Source of the DNA: Natronohydrobacter thiooxidans
GTDB taxonomy: Bacteria; Pseudomonadota; Alphaproteobacteria; Rhodobacterales; Rhodobacteraceae
NCBI RefSeq assembly: GCF_001884735.1
Contig: NZ_MJAP01000013.1
Location: 62,001-126,000 of the forward strand
Direction of reading: 5' to 3'
DNA length: 64,000 nucleotides
Part shown: piece by piece, positions 1-11,650 of the stretch
Numbering within the stretch: position 1 is the first letter of the stretch
How the letters are laid out: each line of letters starts with the position of its first letter
Notes under the pieces: model-generated
What the model saw: the letters and a program-made list of their open reading frames with translations, nothing else
Told to the model about the DNA's origin: nothing
Databases searched by the model: none
Made by a program: the position numbers and the translations under genes

Positions 1-357
1 AATACCGAGGGCCGCCCCCAGCTTGCCTTCCGCGCGGGCTTTGCGCCGGGCGAGGCCAAGGAAAACTGGGCGATCCTGCGTGCGCTTTCGGCGGAACTGG
101 GCGCAACACTGCCCTTCGACACGCTGCCTGCGCTGCGCCAGCATCTGACAGCGGCCGTGCCGCATCTGGCCGATATTGATGTGGTGGCGGAAAACGCCTG
201 GCAACCGCTGGCGCAAGCGCCGCTGGGCAAGGCCGATTTCCGCAATGCGATAGGCGATTTCTACCTGACCAACCCGATTGCGCGGGCGTCGAGCCTGATG
301 GCGGAACTTTCGCGCATGGCGAAAGAGCGTCAGGCAGCCCCCCTGGCGGCGGAGTAA
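1..357 (+). CDS. nuoG: NADH-quinone oxidoreductase subunit G, C-terminal part
   Basis: The frame is open from the first base and gives the last 118 residues of NuoG, the large iron-sulfur subunit of the peripheral arm of complex I. The fragment holds family-typical stretches ([21 protein letters not shown] near the start and [19 protein letters not shown] near the end). The Fe-S binding domains lie upstream of the window, so nothing can be said of the cluster ligands. It is followed after 7 bases by a small lipoprotein gene and then nuoH, consistent with one nuo operon. The 5' truncation is the window edge. Confidence 0.93.
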   Translation, partial: NTEGRPQLAFRAGFAPGEAKENWAILRALSAELGATLPFDTLPALRQHLTAAVPHLADIDVVAENAWQPLAQAPLGKADFRNAIGDFYLTNPIARASSLMAELSRMAKERQAAPLAAE

Positions 358-364
358 ACCGGAT

Positions 365-778
365 ATGCTGCACGCCCTTCTCGCAACTGCCCTGCTCGCT
401 GCGCTTTGCAGCGGGTTGATGGCTTGTGCGAGGGACGATGCGGCGCGCGCGGTGCTGTCACCGCCGGACGGGGCCGAGTATCTGGGCGTCGATACATTGC
501 TGATCGACGACACCACTGTCGCCTTTCTGGTGCGGATGCGTGGCGCGCGTGACAGGGCCGATGTCGTGGCCTATGCGCGTTGTGCTGCAGCGCAATATGC
601 GCTAATCCGCGGCTACAGTTTCGCGCAGCATGTGCGCACCAACGTCTCGCGCTCGGGCGATGTCTGGTCTGCGGATGGCGGTTTCGTCATTTCGCCCGAC
701 CTGCCGCAAGGGTTGCGCAACATGGACGCCGAAGTGATCGTGGATGATTGCCGGGAACAAGGCATCCCCACGGTGTGA
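365..778 (+). CDS. Small predicted lipoprotein inside the nuo operon
   Basis: A 137-residue protein with a short hydrophobic N-terminus ending in a lipobox (Leu-Met-Ala-Cys, Cys21), so it is probably lipidated and facing the periplasm. The mature part is soluble and I recognise no domain in it; three further cysteines lie at about residues 70 to 130. It starts 7 bases after nuoG and stops 15 bases before nuoH, so it is almost certainly co-transcribed with complex I. Extra reading frames between nuo genes are known from Rhodobacter capsulatus. A role in assembly of complex I at the membrane is only an inference from position. Confidence 0.75.
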   Translation: MLHALLATALLAALCSGLMACARDDAARAVLSPPDGAEYLGVDTLLIDDTTVAFLVRMRGARDRADVVAYARCAAAQYALIRGYSFAQHVRTNVSRSGDVWSADGGFVISPDLPQGLRNMDAEVIVDDCREQGIPTV

Positions 779-793
779 GGAATTGAGGGACGA

Positions 794-2324
<1,531 letters not shown>

Positions 2325-2380
2325 ACTGAGACGACCAAGGGCCGTAAGCGCCCGCCACTGACAAAAGGAACCCGAGGGAC

Positions 2381-2998
2381 ATGGGGATCGCCGATATCAC
2401 ATTCTACGCTTTCGCGGTGACGCTTCTGGGCGCGGGCTTTCTGGTCACGATTGCCCGTAACCCGGTGCATTCGGTCCTCTGGCTGATCCTGAGTTTCATT
2501 TCTGCCGCAGGCATGTTCGTGCTTCTGGGCGCCGAGTTTATGGCGATGCTGCTGCTCATCGTCTATGTCGGCGCGGTCGCGGTGCTGTTCTTGTTCGTGG
2601 TGATGATGCTGGATGTGGATTTCGCGGCGCTGAAGGGGGAGGTCGCGCGCTATTTCCCGCTGGCCAGTATCGTGGGGATCGTCCTCTTGATGCAGATGGC
2701 GCTGCTTTTCGGCTCCTGGCAGGAATCGCAGAACGCGCAGGCGCTGCGGCAGGCGCCGACGCCCGATGCCGCGGAGATTCACAACACCAAAGCGCTGGGG
2801 CTGATCCTTTACGACCAGTATTTTCTGCTGTTTCAGGTCGCGGGCCTGATTCTGCTGGTGGCGATGATCGGGGCCATCGTGCTGACGCTGCGCCACCGCA
2901 AGGACGTGAAGCGCCAGAATGTCGTGGCGCAGATGCATCGCGACCCGGCCAAGACACTGGAGCTGAAAGATATCAAGCCGGGGCAGGGGCTGGGCTGA
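2381..2998 (+). CDS. nuoJ: NADH-quinone oxidoreductase subunit J
   Basis: Membrane subunit of complex I, 205 residues, with five hydrophobic segments. The family signature is visible: [13 protein letters not shown] in the first third, then the conserved [16 protein letters not shown] pi-bulge helix at about residues 60-77, which takes part in coupling quinone reduction to proton movement. A hydrophilic stretch near residues 113-138 is followed by the last helix and a charged tail. A 56-base gap separates it from nuoI and an AAAGGA-type ribosome site precedes the ATG. Confidence 0.96.
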   Translation: MGIADITFYAFAVTLLGAGFLVTIARNPVHSVLWLILSFISAAGMFVLLGAEFMAMLLLIVYVGAVAVLFLFVVMMLDVDFAALKGEVARYFPLASIVGIVLLMQMALLFGSWQESQNAQALRQAPTPDAAEIHNTKALGLILYDQYFLLFQVAGLILLVAMIGAIVLTLRHRKDVKRQNVVAQMHRDPAKTLELKDIKPGQGLG

Positions 2999-3065
2999 GG
3001 CCCGCTGCCAGACGGAGCAAACGGGCAGCATAAGCCCTGACACATACCGAAACGAGGGAACCGGC

Positions 3066-3371
3066 ATGGTTGGACTTGAACATTACCTGACAGTGGCGGC
3101 AGCCCTGTTCGTCATCGGGATTTTCGGGATTTTCCTGAACCGCAAGAATATCATCGTGATCCTGATGTCCATCGAACTGATGCTCTTGTCGGTCAATATC
3201 AATCTGGTGGCCTTTTCCAGCTTCCTGAACGATCTGGTGGGGCAGGTCTTCACCATGTTCGTGCTGACCGTGGCCGCCGCCGAGGCCGCGATCGGTCTGG
3301 CGATCCTTGTCTGCTTCTTCCGCAATCGGGGCACGATTGACGTTGAAGATGTCAATGTGATGAAAGGCTGA
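3066..3371 (+). CDS. nuoK: NADH-quinone oxidoreductase subunit K
   Basis: A 101-residue protein with three transmembrane helices, the usual length for NuoK. The two membrane-embedded glutamates known to matter for proton pumping are present at Glu37 (in SIELML) and Glu73 (in AAAEAAIG). It is preceded by a 67-base gap after nuoJ with a GAGG ribosome site, and its stop codon is one base before the nuoL start, so the two are likely translationally coupled. Confidence 0.97.
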   Translation: MVGLEHYLTVAAALFVIGIFGIFLNRKNIIVILMSIELMLLSVNINLVAFSSFLNDLVGQVFTMFVLTVAAAEAAIGLAILVCFFRNRGTIDVEDVNVMKG

Positions 3372-3372
3372 G

Positions 3373-5340
3373 ATGATGGCAGTCACCGTTCTTCTGGCCC
3401 CTCTGCTGGGCGCGATCATCGCAGGGCTGTTCTGGCGCGTGATTGGCGAGAAGCCCGCGCAGATCGTGGCGACCGCGCTGCTGTTCCTGTCGGCCTTTCT
3501 GTCCTGGGTGATCTTTCTGACGCATGACGGCAGTGTGAGCCAGATCACGCTGCTGCGCTGGATCGACAGCGGCACGCTGGTCGGCGATTGGGCGATCCGG
3601 CTCGACCGGCTGACCGCTGTCATGCTGATCGTGATCACGACCGTCTCGGCGCTCGTGCATCTCTACAGCTTCGGCTATATGGCGCATGACGATAACTTCC
3701 ATGAGAATGAAAGCTATCGCCCGCGTTTCTTTGCCTATCTGTCGCTGTTTACCTTCGCCATGCTGATGCTGGTGACGGCCGATAACCTCGTGCAGCTTTT
3801 CTTCGGCTGGGAGGGCGTGGGTCTGGCCTCTTACCTGCTGATCGGCTTCTATTTCCGCAAGCAATCGGCGGGCGCTGCGGCGATGAAGGCGTTTATCGTC
3901 AACCGTGTCGGCGATATGGGGCTGATCCTTGCGCTGATGGCGATCTATTTCCTGGTCGACTCGATCCAGTATGATGATCTCTTTGCCGCTGCTCCCATGC
4001 TGGCCGAGACGACTGTCAGCTTCCTCTGGACCGACTGGAATGCCGCGAACCTGATTGCGTTTTTGCTGTTTGTGGGCGCGATGGGCAAATCGGCGCAGCT
4101 TTTCCTGCACACATGGTTGCCGGATGCGATGGAAGGCCCGACGCCGGTTTCGGCCCTGATCCACGCGGCCACCATGGTCACGGCGGGGGTGTTCCTGGTC
4201 GCACGCATGTCGCCCCTGATGGAATACACGCCCGAGGTGCTGGCATTCGTGGTCTTCATCGGGGCGATGACCGCGCTGTTTGCCGCGACTGTGGGTCTGG
4301 TGCAGAACGATATCAAGCGCGTGATCGCCTATTCGACCTGTTCGCAGCTTGGCTTCATGTTCGTTGCCGCAGGCGTCGGTGTCTATTCCGTCGCCATGTT
4401 CCACCTGCTGACGCATGCCTTCTTCAAGGCGATGCTGTTTCTTGGCGCGGGCTCGGTCATTCATGGCATGCATCATGAACAGGACATGCGCAATTATGGC
4501 GGGCTGAAGGACAAGCTGCCGATGACCTTCTGGGCGATGCTGATCGGCACGCTGGCGATTACCGGTGTGGGTATTCCGCTGACGATGATCGGCTTTGCAG
4601 GGTTTGTCTCCAAGGATGCGATCATTGAATCGGTCTTTGCCTCGGGCACGACCTATGCTTTCGCGATCCTTGTCTTTGCGGCGGGTCTGACCAGCTTCTA
4701 TAGCTGGCGGTTGATGTTCCTGACCTTCTGGGGCACGCCGCGCGGAGACAAGCACACGCATGAGCATGCGCATGAAAGCCCGATGACCATGCTGGTCCCG
4801 CTGGCAGTGCTGGCCGTGGGGTCGGTGCTGGCGGGGATGCTGTTCTATGGGCCGTTCTTCGGCTCCACCGGTCAGGTACGCGACTATTTCGGCGCGGCGA
4901 TCTTCATGGGCGAAGGCAACAATCTGATCTCTGAGGCGCATTATGTGCCCGCATGGGTCAAGGTCTCGCCCTTCTTTGCCATGCTGGTCGGGCTGGGCGT
5001 GTCATGGCTCTTCTATATCCGCGACACGTCGCTGCCCCGGCGTCTGGCCGAGACCTTCCCCGGTGCCTATCAGTTCCTGCTGAACAAATGGTATTTCGAC
5101 GAGATCTACGAGTTCCTCTTCGTGCGTCCGGCCAAGGCGATCGGGTATTTCCTGTGGAAGAAAGGCGACGGTGCCACGATTGACGGCGGCATCAACGGCT
5201 TGGCCATGGGGATCATTCCCTTCTTCACCAGGCTCGCGGGCCGCGTCCAGTCGGGCTTTGTCTATCACTACGCTTTCGCAATGGTTCTGGGGATTGTCGT
5301 GATCGTCACCTATGTCACGCTTGCCGGAGGGTCGCACTGA
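3373..5340 (+). CDS. nuoL: NADH-quinone oxidoreductase subunit L (antiporter-like)
   Basis: The largest membrane subunit of complex I at 655 residues, with the proton-translocation module shared with Mrp antiporters and a C-terminal lateral helix that runs along the membrane arm. Conserved segments include [17 protein letters not shown] (key Glu about residue 143), the lysine-bearing [31 protein letters not shown] region (about 235-265), and the second half ending in a hydrophobic helix. A His-rich patch (about residues 458-470, HTHEHAHE) lies in a loop. Two ATG codons in tandem open the gene. Its stop shares one base with the nuoM start (TGATG). Confidence 0.97.
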   Translation: MMAVTVLLAPLLGAIIAGLFWRVIGEKPAQIVATALLFLSAFLSWVIFLTHDGSVSQITLLRWIDSGTLVGDWAIRLDRLTAVMLIVITTVSALVHLYSFGYMAHDDNFHENESYRPRFFAYLSLFTFAMLMLVTADNLVQLFFGWEGVGLASYLLIGFYFRKQSAGAAAMKAFIVNRVGDMGLILALMAIYFLVDSIQYDDLFAAAPMLAETTVSFLWTDWNAANLIAFLLFVGAMGKSAQLFLHTWLPDAMEGPTPVSALIHAATMVTAGVFLVARMSPLMEYTPEVLAFVVFIGAMTALFAATVGLVQNDIKRVIAYSTCSQLGFMFVAAGVGVYSVAMFHLLTHAFFKAMLFLGAGSVIHGMHHEQDMRNYGGLKDKLPMTFWAMLIGTLAITGVGIPLTMIGFAGFVSKDAIIESVFASGTTYAFAILVFAAGLTSFYSWRLMFLTFWGTPRGDKHTHEHAHESPMTMLVPLAVLAVGSVLAGMLFYGPFFGSTGQVRDYFGAAIFMGEGNNLISEAHYVPAWVKVSPFFAMLVGLGVSWLFYIRDTSLPRRLAETFPGAYQFLLNKWYFDEIYEFLFVRPAKAIGYFLWKKGDGATIDGGINGLAMGIIPFFTRLAGRVQSGFVYHYAFAMVLGIVVIVTYVTLAGGSH

Positions 5341-6881
5341 TGCTGAACCTTCTGTCGATCATTACCTTCACCCCGGCCATTGCCGCAGCGATCCTTGCGA
5401 TCTTCCTGCGCGGCGAGGATGAAGCCTCGCAGATGAATGCGAAATGGGTGGCGCTGGTGGCGACACTGGCCACTTTCGCGGCCTCGCTGATCCTGCTTGT
5501 CGGGTTCGACCCGCAGGATACCGGCTTTCAGTTCGTCGAGGAACATGACTGGATCATGGGCTTCACCTACAAGATGGGGGTGGATGGCATCTCGATCCTG
5601 TTCGTGATGCTGACGACCGCGCTGATGCCGATCACGATCGGCGCCTGCTGGAACGTGACGCATCGCGTCAAGGATTACATGATCGCCTTCCTGCTCTTGG
5701 AAACCCTGATGATCGGGGTGTTCACGGCGCTGGATCTGGTGCTGTTTTACCTGTTCTTCGAGGCGGGTCTGATTCCGATGTTCCTTATCATCGGGATCTG
5801 GGGCGGCAAGGACCGGATTTACGCGGCGTTCAAGTTCTTCCTCTACACCTTCCTCGGTTCGGTGCTGATGCTGGTCGCCATGATCGCGATGTATGTCGAT
5901 GCGGGCACGACCGATATTCCGACCCTGCTGACGCATCAGTTCGACGCGGGCACCTTCAGCCTGATGGGCTGGCAGGTCGTGGGCGGCATGCAGACGCTGT
6001 TGTGGCTGGCCTTCTTCGCGTCTTTCGCGGTGAAAATGCCGATGTGGCCGGTCCATACCTGGCTGCCCGACGCCCATGTTCAGGCCCCCACGGCGGGCTC
6101 GGTCATTCTGGCAGCGGTGCTCTTGAAGATGGGGGGCTATGGCTTCCTGCGCTTCTCGCTGCCGATGTTCCCGGTGGCATCCGACATCTTCGCGCCGCTG
6201 GTGCTGTGGCTCTCGGCTATCGCCATTGTCTATACCAGCCTCGTCGCCCTCATGCAGGAGGATATGAAGAAGCTGATCGCCTATTCCTCGGTCGCGCATA
6301 TGGGGTTCGTGACGATGGGGATTTTCGCGGCCAACCAGCAGGGTCTGGACGGGGCGATCTTCCAGATGATCAGCCATGGTTTCATCTCGGGCGCGCTCTT
6401 TCTGGCGGTCGGTGTCATCTACGACCGGATGCATACCCGCGAGATCGCGGCCTATGGCGGCTTGATCAACCGGATGCCGGTCTATGCGGCGGTGTTCCTG
6501 CTCTTTACCATGGCCAATGTCGGCCTGCCCGGCACCTCGGGCTTCGTGGGCGAGTTCCTGACCTTCCTTGGCGTATTTCAGGTCAATACCTGGGTGGCCT
6601 TCTTCGCTGCGACCGGGGTGATTCTGTCGGCGGGCTATGCGCTCTGGCTCTTCCGCCGCGTGGTGATGGGGGAACTCATCAAGGAAGCGCTCAAGTCGAT
6701 CAAGGATATGGACCGCCGCGAGAAGCTTCTGATCGCGCCGCTTGCGGTGATGACGCTGCTGCTTGGTGTCTATCCTGCGCTCGTTACTGATATCATTGGC
6801 CCCTCGGTCACCGCATTGGTGCAGGGGCATGAGCTGGCGTTGCAGGCCCATGAGGCCGCATCCCAACTGGCACAGAACTGA
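5340..6881 (+). CDS. nuoM: NADH-quinone oxidoreductase subunit M (antiporter-like)
   Basis: A 513-residue membrane subunit of complex I, one of three antiporter-like proton channels. The conserved glutamate is in [18 protein letters not shown], and the half-channel lysine region is in [31 protein letters not shown] sequence at about residues 225-255. About fourteen hydrophobic segments fill the length. The start overlaps the nuoL stop by one base, so translation is coupled. The gene is followed after 11 bases by nuoN. Confidence 0.97.
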   Translation: MLNLLSIITFTPAIAAAILAIFLRGEDEASQMNAKWVALVATLATFAASLILLVGFDPQDTGFQFVEEHDWIMGFTYKMGVDGISILFVMLTTALMPITIGACWNVTHRVKDYMIAFLLLETLMIGVFTALDLVLFYLFFEAGLIPMFLIIGIWGGKDRIYAAFKFFLYTFLGSVLMLVAMIAMYVDAGTTDIPTLLTHQFDAGTFSLMGWQVVGGMQTLLWLAFFASFAVKMPMWPVHTWLPDAHVQAPTAGSVILAAVLLKMGGYGFLRFSLPMFPVASDIFAPLVLWLSAIAIVYTSLVALMQEDMKKLIAYSSVAHMGFVTMGIFAANQQGLDGAIFQMISHGFISGALFLAVGVIYDRMHTREIAAYGGLINRMPVYAAVFLLFTMANVGLPGTSGFVGEFLTFLGVFQVNTWVAFFAATGVILSAGYALWLFRRVVMGELIKEALKSIKDMDRREKLLIAPLAVMTLLLGVYPALVTDIIGPSVTALVQGHELALQAHEAASQLAQN

Positions 6882-6892
6882 AAGGTCCCGCG

Positions 6893-8332
6893 ATGATCGG
6901 AGCTGATCTTTACACGGCCCTGCCCGAGATTGTCCTGGCGCTCTTTGCCATGGCCGCGCTCATGGTGGGGGTCTATGGCGGCAAGGACAAGCTGGCCGAG
7001 CCGATCCTCTGGGCCACGGCGGCGCTGATGGTGCTGCTCGCGCTGGTCGTGGGGTCCAGAGGGCTGGAGGAGCAGACCGCCTTCAACGGCATGTATCTGG
7101 CCGATGCTTTCGCGCATTTCTCGAAACTGGTCATTCTGATCTCTGCCGCCGTGGTGCTGGTCATGGGGCAGGGCTATATGGCCGCGCGGGGGCTCTTGAA
7201 ATTCGAGTATCCGATCCTGATCGCGCTCTCGGTCGTCGGCATGATGCTGATGGTGTCGAGCGGTGATCTGATCGCGCTCTATATGGGTCTCGAACTGCAG
7301 TCGCTGGCGCTCTATGTCGTCGCCACCATGAACCGCGACTCGGCGCGGTCCACCGAAGCGGGCCTGAAATATTTCATCCTTGGTGCGCTGGCCTCGGGCC
7401 TGCTGCTTTATGGCGCGTCGCTGACCTATGGCTATGCCGGAACGACGCTCTTTGCGGGCATCGTCTCGACCATCTCGGAAGAGGGCATGTCGGTGGGGCT
7501 GATGATGGGGCTGGCCTTCATGCTGGCGGGTCTCGCCTTCAAGGTCTCGGCCGTGCCCTTCCATATGTGGACGCCGGATGTCTATGAGGGCGCGCCGACC
7601 CCGGTCACGGCCTTCTTCGCCACGGCGCCCAAGGTTGCGGCCATGGCGCTGATCGCGCGCGTGGTGCATGAAGCCTTTGGCACGGTGCCGGGCGACTGGT
7701 CGCAGATCATCGCGCTTCTGGCGGTCGCGTCGATGTTCCTGGGCGGGATCGCGGCGATCGGCCAGCGCAATATCAAGCGCCTGATGGCCTATTCCTCGAT
7801 CACGCATATGGGGTTTGCGCTGGTGGGGCTGGCGGCAGGCACGGCGCAGGGCGTGCAGGGGATGCTGGTCTATATGGCGATCTATGTCACCATGAATATC
7901 GGTGTCTTTGCCTTCATCCTGATGATGGAGCGCGACGGCAAGGCCGTGGTCGATATCGACAGTCTGCACCAGTATTCCAAAGCCGAGCCATTGCGTGCGC
8001 TGGCGCTTCTGATCCTGATGTTCTCGCTTGCCGGTGTGCCGCCGCTGGTGGGCTTCTTCGGCAAGTTCTATGTGCTCTGGGCTGCAGTCGAGGCCGGGAT
8101 GGCATGGCTTGCGGTTGCAGGGGTGATCGCCTCGGTAATCAGCGCCTTCTACTATCTGCGCATCGTCTATTACATGTATTTCGGTGCCGATACCGACCCG
8201 CTGGATCAGGTGCGCGCGCCGGTGCAATCGACGCTGCTGGTCGCCTCTGCGGCGATCATGGTGCTGGGGGTGGTGAACCTGTTCGGTATCGAAGGTATCG
8301 CCGGACTGGCAGCAAGTGCCCTTGTCAAGTAA
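6893..8332 (+). CDS. nuoN: NADH-quinone oxidoreductase subunit N (antiporter-like)
   Basis: A 479-residue membrane subunit, the third antiporter-like pump of complex I and the last nuo gene of the operon. Conserved features include [15 protein letters not shown] with the membrane glutamate at about residue 133, and the [21 protein letters not shown] segment at about residues 220-240. An AAAGG site precedes the ATG. The 3' end overlaps the start of birA by 17 bases, so the operon reads on into cofactor genes. Confidence 0.97.
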   Translation: MIGADLYTALPEIVLALFAMAALMVGVYGGKDKLAEPILWATAALMVLLALVVGSRGLEEQTAFNGMYLADAFAHFSKLVILISAAVVLVMGQGYMAARGLLKFEYPILIALSVVGMMLMVSSGDLIALYMGLELQSLALYVVATMNRDSARSTEAGLKYFILGALASGLLLYGASLTYGYAGTTLFAGIVSTISEEGMSVGLMMGLAFMLAGLAFKVSAVPFHMWTPDVYEGAPTPVTAFFATAPKVAAMALIARVVHEAFGTVPGDWSQIIALLAVASMFLGGIAAIGQRNIKRLMAYSSITHMGFALVGLAAGTAQGVQGMLVYMAIYVTMNIGVFAFILMMERDGKAVVDIDSLHQYSKAEPLRALALLILMFSLAGVPPLVGFFGKFYVLWAAVEAGMAWLAVAGVIASVISAFYYLRIVYYMYFGADTDPLDQVRAPVQSTLLVASAAIMVLGVVNLFGIEGIAGLAASALVK

Positions 8333-9068
8333 CTGGCCCGCAGGTGTCGGGCGGGTGATCCTGCCCGAGATTGACAGCACCAATGCCGAAGCGGCGCGGA
8401 TTGCGCCCGGCCTGAGCGGCCCGACCTGGATCCTCGCTCTGCGCCAGACGCAGGGGCGGGGGCGGCGCGGGCGCGATTGGCGCGACCCGGAAGGGAATTT
8501 CGCGGCGAGCTATGTCACGCGCCCAGGTGGCGCGCCCGATCAGGTCGCGCTGCGATCCTTTGTCGCCGCGCTTGCGCTGCATGACGCCCTGATCACTGTC
8601 ACAGGCCGCGCTGAGGCTTTCGCGCTGAAATGGCCCAATGATGTGCTGCTGAATGGCGGTAAGCTTGCGGGCATCCTGCTTGAAAGCGTGGGCCATGGGG
8701 CGCAGGTCGGGCATCTTGTGATCGGGATCGGGGTCAATCTGCGCATGAGCCCGGAGCCTGAGCCCGGCGCGGTGCCGCCGGTCAGTCTGATGGGCGAGAC
8801 CGGCACCAGCATCACGCCCGAAGAGTTCCTTGATCTGCTTGCGCCTGCCTATGCGCGCTGGGAAGATCAGTTCGTGACCTATGGTTTCGCGCCGATCCGC
8901 CGGGCCTGGCTTGACCGGGCCGCGCGACTTGGGCAGGTGATCGCGGCGCGCACTGTGACCGAGAGCCATACCGGCACTTTTGAGGGTATCGACGCCAGTG
9001 GCGCGCTGCTGTTGCGCGACGCGCGCGGGCTGCGTGCGATCCCGGCGGCAGATGTCTATTTCGCGTGA
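8316..9068 (+). CDS. birA: Biotin--[acetyl-CoA-carboxylase] ligase
   Basis: Attaches biotin to carrier lysines of acetyl-CoA and related carboxylases through biotinyl-5'-AMP. The 250-residue protein starts directly with the catalytic domain ([11 protein letters not shown]), so the N-terminal DNA-binding domain of the E. coli repressor is absent and it should be ligase only. The nucleotide/biotin loop GRGRRGR is at residues 47-53, and [19 protein letters not shown] follows at about 108-126. I take the GTG start within the nuoN end; a TTG two codons later is also possible. The 17-base overlap with nuoN implies co-expression with complex I. Confidence 0.92.
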   Translation: MPLSSNWPAGVGRVILPEIDSTNAEAARIAPGLSGPTWILALRQTQGRGRRGRDWRDPEGNFAASYVTRPGGAPDQVALRSFVAALALHDALITVTGRAEAFALKWPNDVLLNGGKLAGILLESVGHGAQVGHLVIGIGVNLRMSPEPEPGAVPPVSLMGETGTSITPEEFLDLLAPAYARWEDQFVTYGFAPIRRAWLDRAARLGQVIAARTVTESHTGTFEGIDASGALLLRDARGLRAIPAADVYFA

Positions 9069-9080
9069 AAGGCAGGCCCC

Positions 9081-9869
9081 ATGCTTCTGACCATTGACTG
9101 CGGCAACACGAATACTGTGTTTTCCGTCTGGGACGGGACGCAGTTCATCGCGACATGGCGCACCTCGACCGATGTGACGCGCACGGCGGATCAGTATTTC
9201 GTCTGGCTGAACAGTCTGATGAACCTGACCGGGATTTATGCCGATATCACCGATGTGGTGATCTCCTCGACCGTGCCGCGCGTGGTGTTCAATCTGCGGG
9301 TGCTGTGCGACCGGTATTTCAATTGCCGCCCGCTCGTGGTGGGCAAGCCCGAATGTCTGTTGCCGGTGGCGCCGCGGGTGGATGCAGGTGTGCGCCCCGG
9401 CCCGGACCGGCTGGCCAATGCGGTGGGGGCCTTTGACCGCCATGGCGGCAATGTCATCATCGTCGATTTCGGCACGGCCACGAATTTCGACGTGGTGGCC
9501 GAGGACGGGGCCTATATCGGCGGCGTGATCGCGCCGGGGGTGAATCTGTCGCTGCAGGCGCTGCATCAGGGGGCCGCGGCCCTGCCGCATGTCGATATCA
9601 CCCAGCCCGAGAAGGTGATCGGGACGAACACGGTCGCCTGTATCCAGTCGGGTGTCTTCTGGGGCTATATCGGGCTGGTCGAGGGAATTACCGCACGGAT
9701 CAGGGCGGAATATGGCCGCGCCATGACGGTGATCGGCTCAGGCGGGCTGGCGCCATTGTTTGCGCAGGCAGAGAACCTGTTTGACAGGGTCGAGGATGAT
9801 CTGACATTGCATGGCCTTCGCGTGATCCACGACTATAACAAGACGCACGGCACCAAGGAGCAGGCATGA
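9081..9869 (+). CDS. coaX: Type III pantothenate kinase
   Basis: Phosphorylates pantothenate, the first step of coenzyme A synthesis, in the cytosol. The 262-residue protein shows the ASKHA-fold motifs of CoaX: the N-terminal phosphate loop (TIDCGNTNTVFSVWDG, residues 4-19), the PGPDRLANAVGA stretch, and the DFGTATNFDVV motif with the catalytic aspartate at about residue 132, followed by YIGGVIAPG. No other pantothenate kinase gene is in the window. It lies 12 bases after birA and overlaps rnj by four bases (ATGA). Confidence 0.95.
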   Translation: MLLTIDCGNTNTVFSVWDGTQFIATWRTSTDVTRTADQYFVWLNSLMNLTGIYADITDVVISSTVPRVVFNLRVLCDRYFNCRPLVVGKPECLLPVAPRVDAGVRPGPDRLANAVGAFDRHGGNVIIVDFGTATNFDVVAEDGAYIGGVIAPGVNLSLQALHQGAAALPHVDITQPEKVIGTNTVACIQSGVFWGYIGLVEGITARIRAEYGRAMTVIGSGGLAPLFAQAENLFDRVEDDLTLHGLRVIHDYNKTHGTKEQA

Positions 9870-11539
9870 GCAAGGACAGGCTGATCTATCTTCCGCTGGG
9901 GGGGGCAGGCGAAGTGGGCATGAATGCCTATATCTTCGGCTACGGCCCCAAGGGGCGCGAGCGGCTGATCCTTGTCGATCTGGGCGTGACATTCTCGGAT
10001 ATGGACGGCTCGCCGGGGGTGGATCTGATCCTGCCCGACACCGTCTGGCTGGAAGAACGCCGCGACCGGCTGGAAGCGATCATCATCACCCATGCGCATG
10101 AGGATCATGTGGGTGCGGTGGGTCAGCTCTGGGACCGGCTGCGCGCGCCGGTCTATGCGCGCGATTTCACCGCCCGGATTGCACGGCTGAAGATGCAGGA
10201 TGCGGGGCATGATCCGCAGATCGTGAAGACGGTCGGCAAAGTGCCCGAGGCGCTGGATCTGGGCCCGTTCCGGGTGCAGTTCTTCCCGGTTGCGCATTCG
10301 CTGCCCGAAGCCTCCGGGCTGATCATCGACACACCGGCAGGGCGGATCGTGCATACGGGCGATTTCAAGTCGGACCTGACGCCGGGTGTGGGCGAGCCGC
10401 ATGATCCGGCCATGCTGGAAGCCATCGGGCGCACCGGCGTCAAGGCGATGATCTGCGACAGCACCAATGTCATGAACACCCATGAAGGCCGGTCCGAGGC
10501 CACATTGACCGCACCGATCACCGAGCTGATGCGCAACGCCAAGGGGATGGTGGTGGCCACGACCTTCGCGTCCAATGTTGCCCGGCTGAAAACGCTGGCC
10601 GTGGCCGCGCAGGAGGCCGGGCGCTCGGTCTGCCTGATGGGCCGCGCCATGCTGCGCATGGTGCAGGTCGCGACCGAAGCGGGGATCCTGAAGGATATGC
10701 CGCCCACGGTCAGCCCGGAAGCCGCCAAGGATATCCCGCGTGAAAACCTGCTTCTGATCGTGACCGGCTCGCAGGGCGAGCGGCGCGCGGCTTCGGCGCA
10801 ACTGGCGCGCGGCAATTACATGGGGATGAGCATGAAGGAAGGGGACACGTTCCTCTTCTCCTCGATGACCATTCCCGGCAATGAGCGCGATGTGGGGCGG
10901 ATCGTGAATGGTCTGTCGCAGATGGGGGTCGATGTGCTGGATAACAGCCAGCGGCTCTATCACGTCTCGGGCCATGCCAACCGGCCCGATCTGGAAGAGA
11001 TGCAGCGCCTGATTGATCCGGCTGTGGTGATCCCGATGCATGGCGAACACCGGATGCTACGCGAACATGCGAAACTGGCGCTGGCCAACGGGCGGCGGGC
11101 GCTGGTGGTGCCGAATGGCTCGATCTGCGATCTGACGGGCGATGTGCCGGTGCTGGTCGATGAGGTCGAAACCGGGCGCATCTATCTGGATGGCTCGCGG
11201 CTGGTGGGCGCGATGGACGGGGTGATCCGCGACCGGATCCGTATGGCGATCGGCGGGCATGTTTTTGTGACCCTGATCCTGGATGAAGAGAATGAGGCGC
11301 TTGGCGCGCCCTGGGCCGAGATTGCGGGGCTGAAACCCGAGGGCCGGGGCGGCGAGGCGCTCAATGAGATCATCGAGGCCGAGCTGGAGGAATTCCTTGC
11401 GCGGGCGGGTCACAAGATTCTGGCCGATGATGACAAGCTGAATGACGGGATGCGCCGCGTGGTGCGGCAGGTGGTGATGGAAGAGCTTGGCAAGAAGCCG
11501 GAAGTCACCATCGTGGTCAGCCGGTTGTTGGGCGACTGA
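9866..11539 (+). CDS. rnj: Ribonuclease J (metallo-beta-lactamase/beta-CASP)
   Basis: An RNase with endonuclease and 5'-3' exonuclease activity in this family, acting in RNA maturation and decay. The 557-residue protein carries the zinc-binding HAHEDH motif at residues 76-81, further metal ligands (PVAHSLPEASG and HTGDFKSD), the beta-CASP region with TGSQGE, and the HVSGHANRPD and PMHGEHRM motifs that complete the active site. A C-terminal domain follows. The start overlaps the coaX stop as ATGA. The gene ends the plus-strand run that begins in nuo; inverted repeats follow in the convergent gap before kpsC. Confidence 0.95.
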   Translation: MSKDRLIYLPLGGAGEVGMNAYIFGYGPKGRERLILVDLGVTFSDMDGSPGVDLILPDTVWLEERRDRLEAIIITHAHEDHVGAVGQLWDRLRAPVYARDFTARIARLKMQDAGHDPQIVKTVGKVPEALDLGPFRVQFFPVAHSLPEASGLIIDTPAGRIVHTGDFKSDLTPGVGEPHDPAMLEAIGRTGVKAMICDSTNVMNTHEGRSEATLTAPITELMRNAKGMVVATTFASNVARLKTLAVAAQEAGRSVCLMGRAMLRMVQVATEAGILKDMPPTVSPEAAKDIPRENLLLIVTGSQGERRAASAQLARGNYMGMSMKEGDTFLFSSMTIPGNERDVGRIVNGLSQMGVDVLDNSQRLYHVSGHANRPDLEEMQRLIDPAVVIPMHGEHRMLREHAKLALANGRRALVVPNGSICDLTGDVPVLVDEVETGRIYLDGSRLVGAMDGVIRDRIRMAIGGHVFVTLILDEENEALGAPWAEIAGLKPEGRGGEALNEIIEAELEEFLARAGHKILADDDKLNDGMRRVVRQVVMEELGKKPEVTIVVSRLLGD

Positions 11540-11555
11540 GCCGTGATCCGGCGGA

Positions 11556-11615
11556 GGCCTGCGGCCAAGTTTATGTGAAGAAGGGGGCTGCCGCCCCCGT
11601 CTGGCCTGCGGCCAG
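11556..11615. terminator. Inverted repeats in the convergent rnj/kpsC gap
   Basis: Three short palindromes lie in the 111-base gap between convergent genes: GGCC-TGC-GGCC (11556-11566), GGGGGC-TGCC-GCCCCC (11583-11598) and CTGGCC-TGC-GGCCAG (11601-11615). None is followed by a clean T run on either strand, so these may be rho-dependent stops, transcript-end protecting hairpins, or a dispersed intergenic repeat. The stem pairing is read directly; termination is inferred. Confidence 0.5.
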
Positions 11616-11650
11616 CCGCCCCCGCGAGTATTTCGGGCAAGAAAATGATA

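Noticed and set aside
3352..4941. A 529-codon open frame on the minus strand opposite nuoL
   Set aside because: It mirrors the codon structure of the strongly conserved nuoL gene; its product is rich in His, Arg and Gln with no recognisable domain. Similar long mirror frames lie opposite nuoM and nuoN. Typical artefact of high-GC coding DNA.
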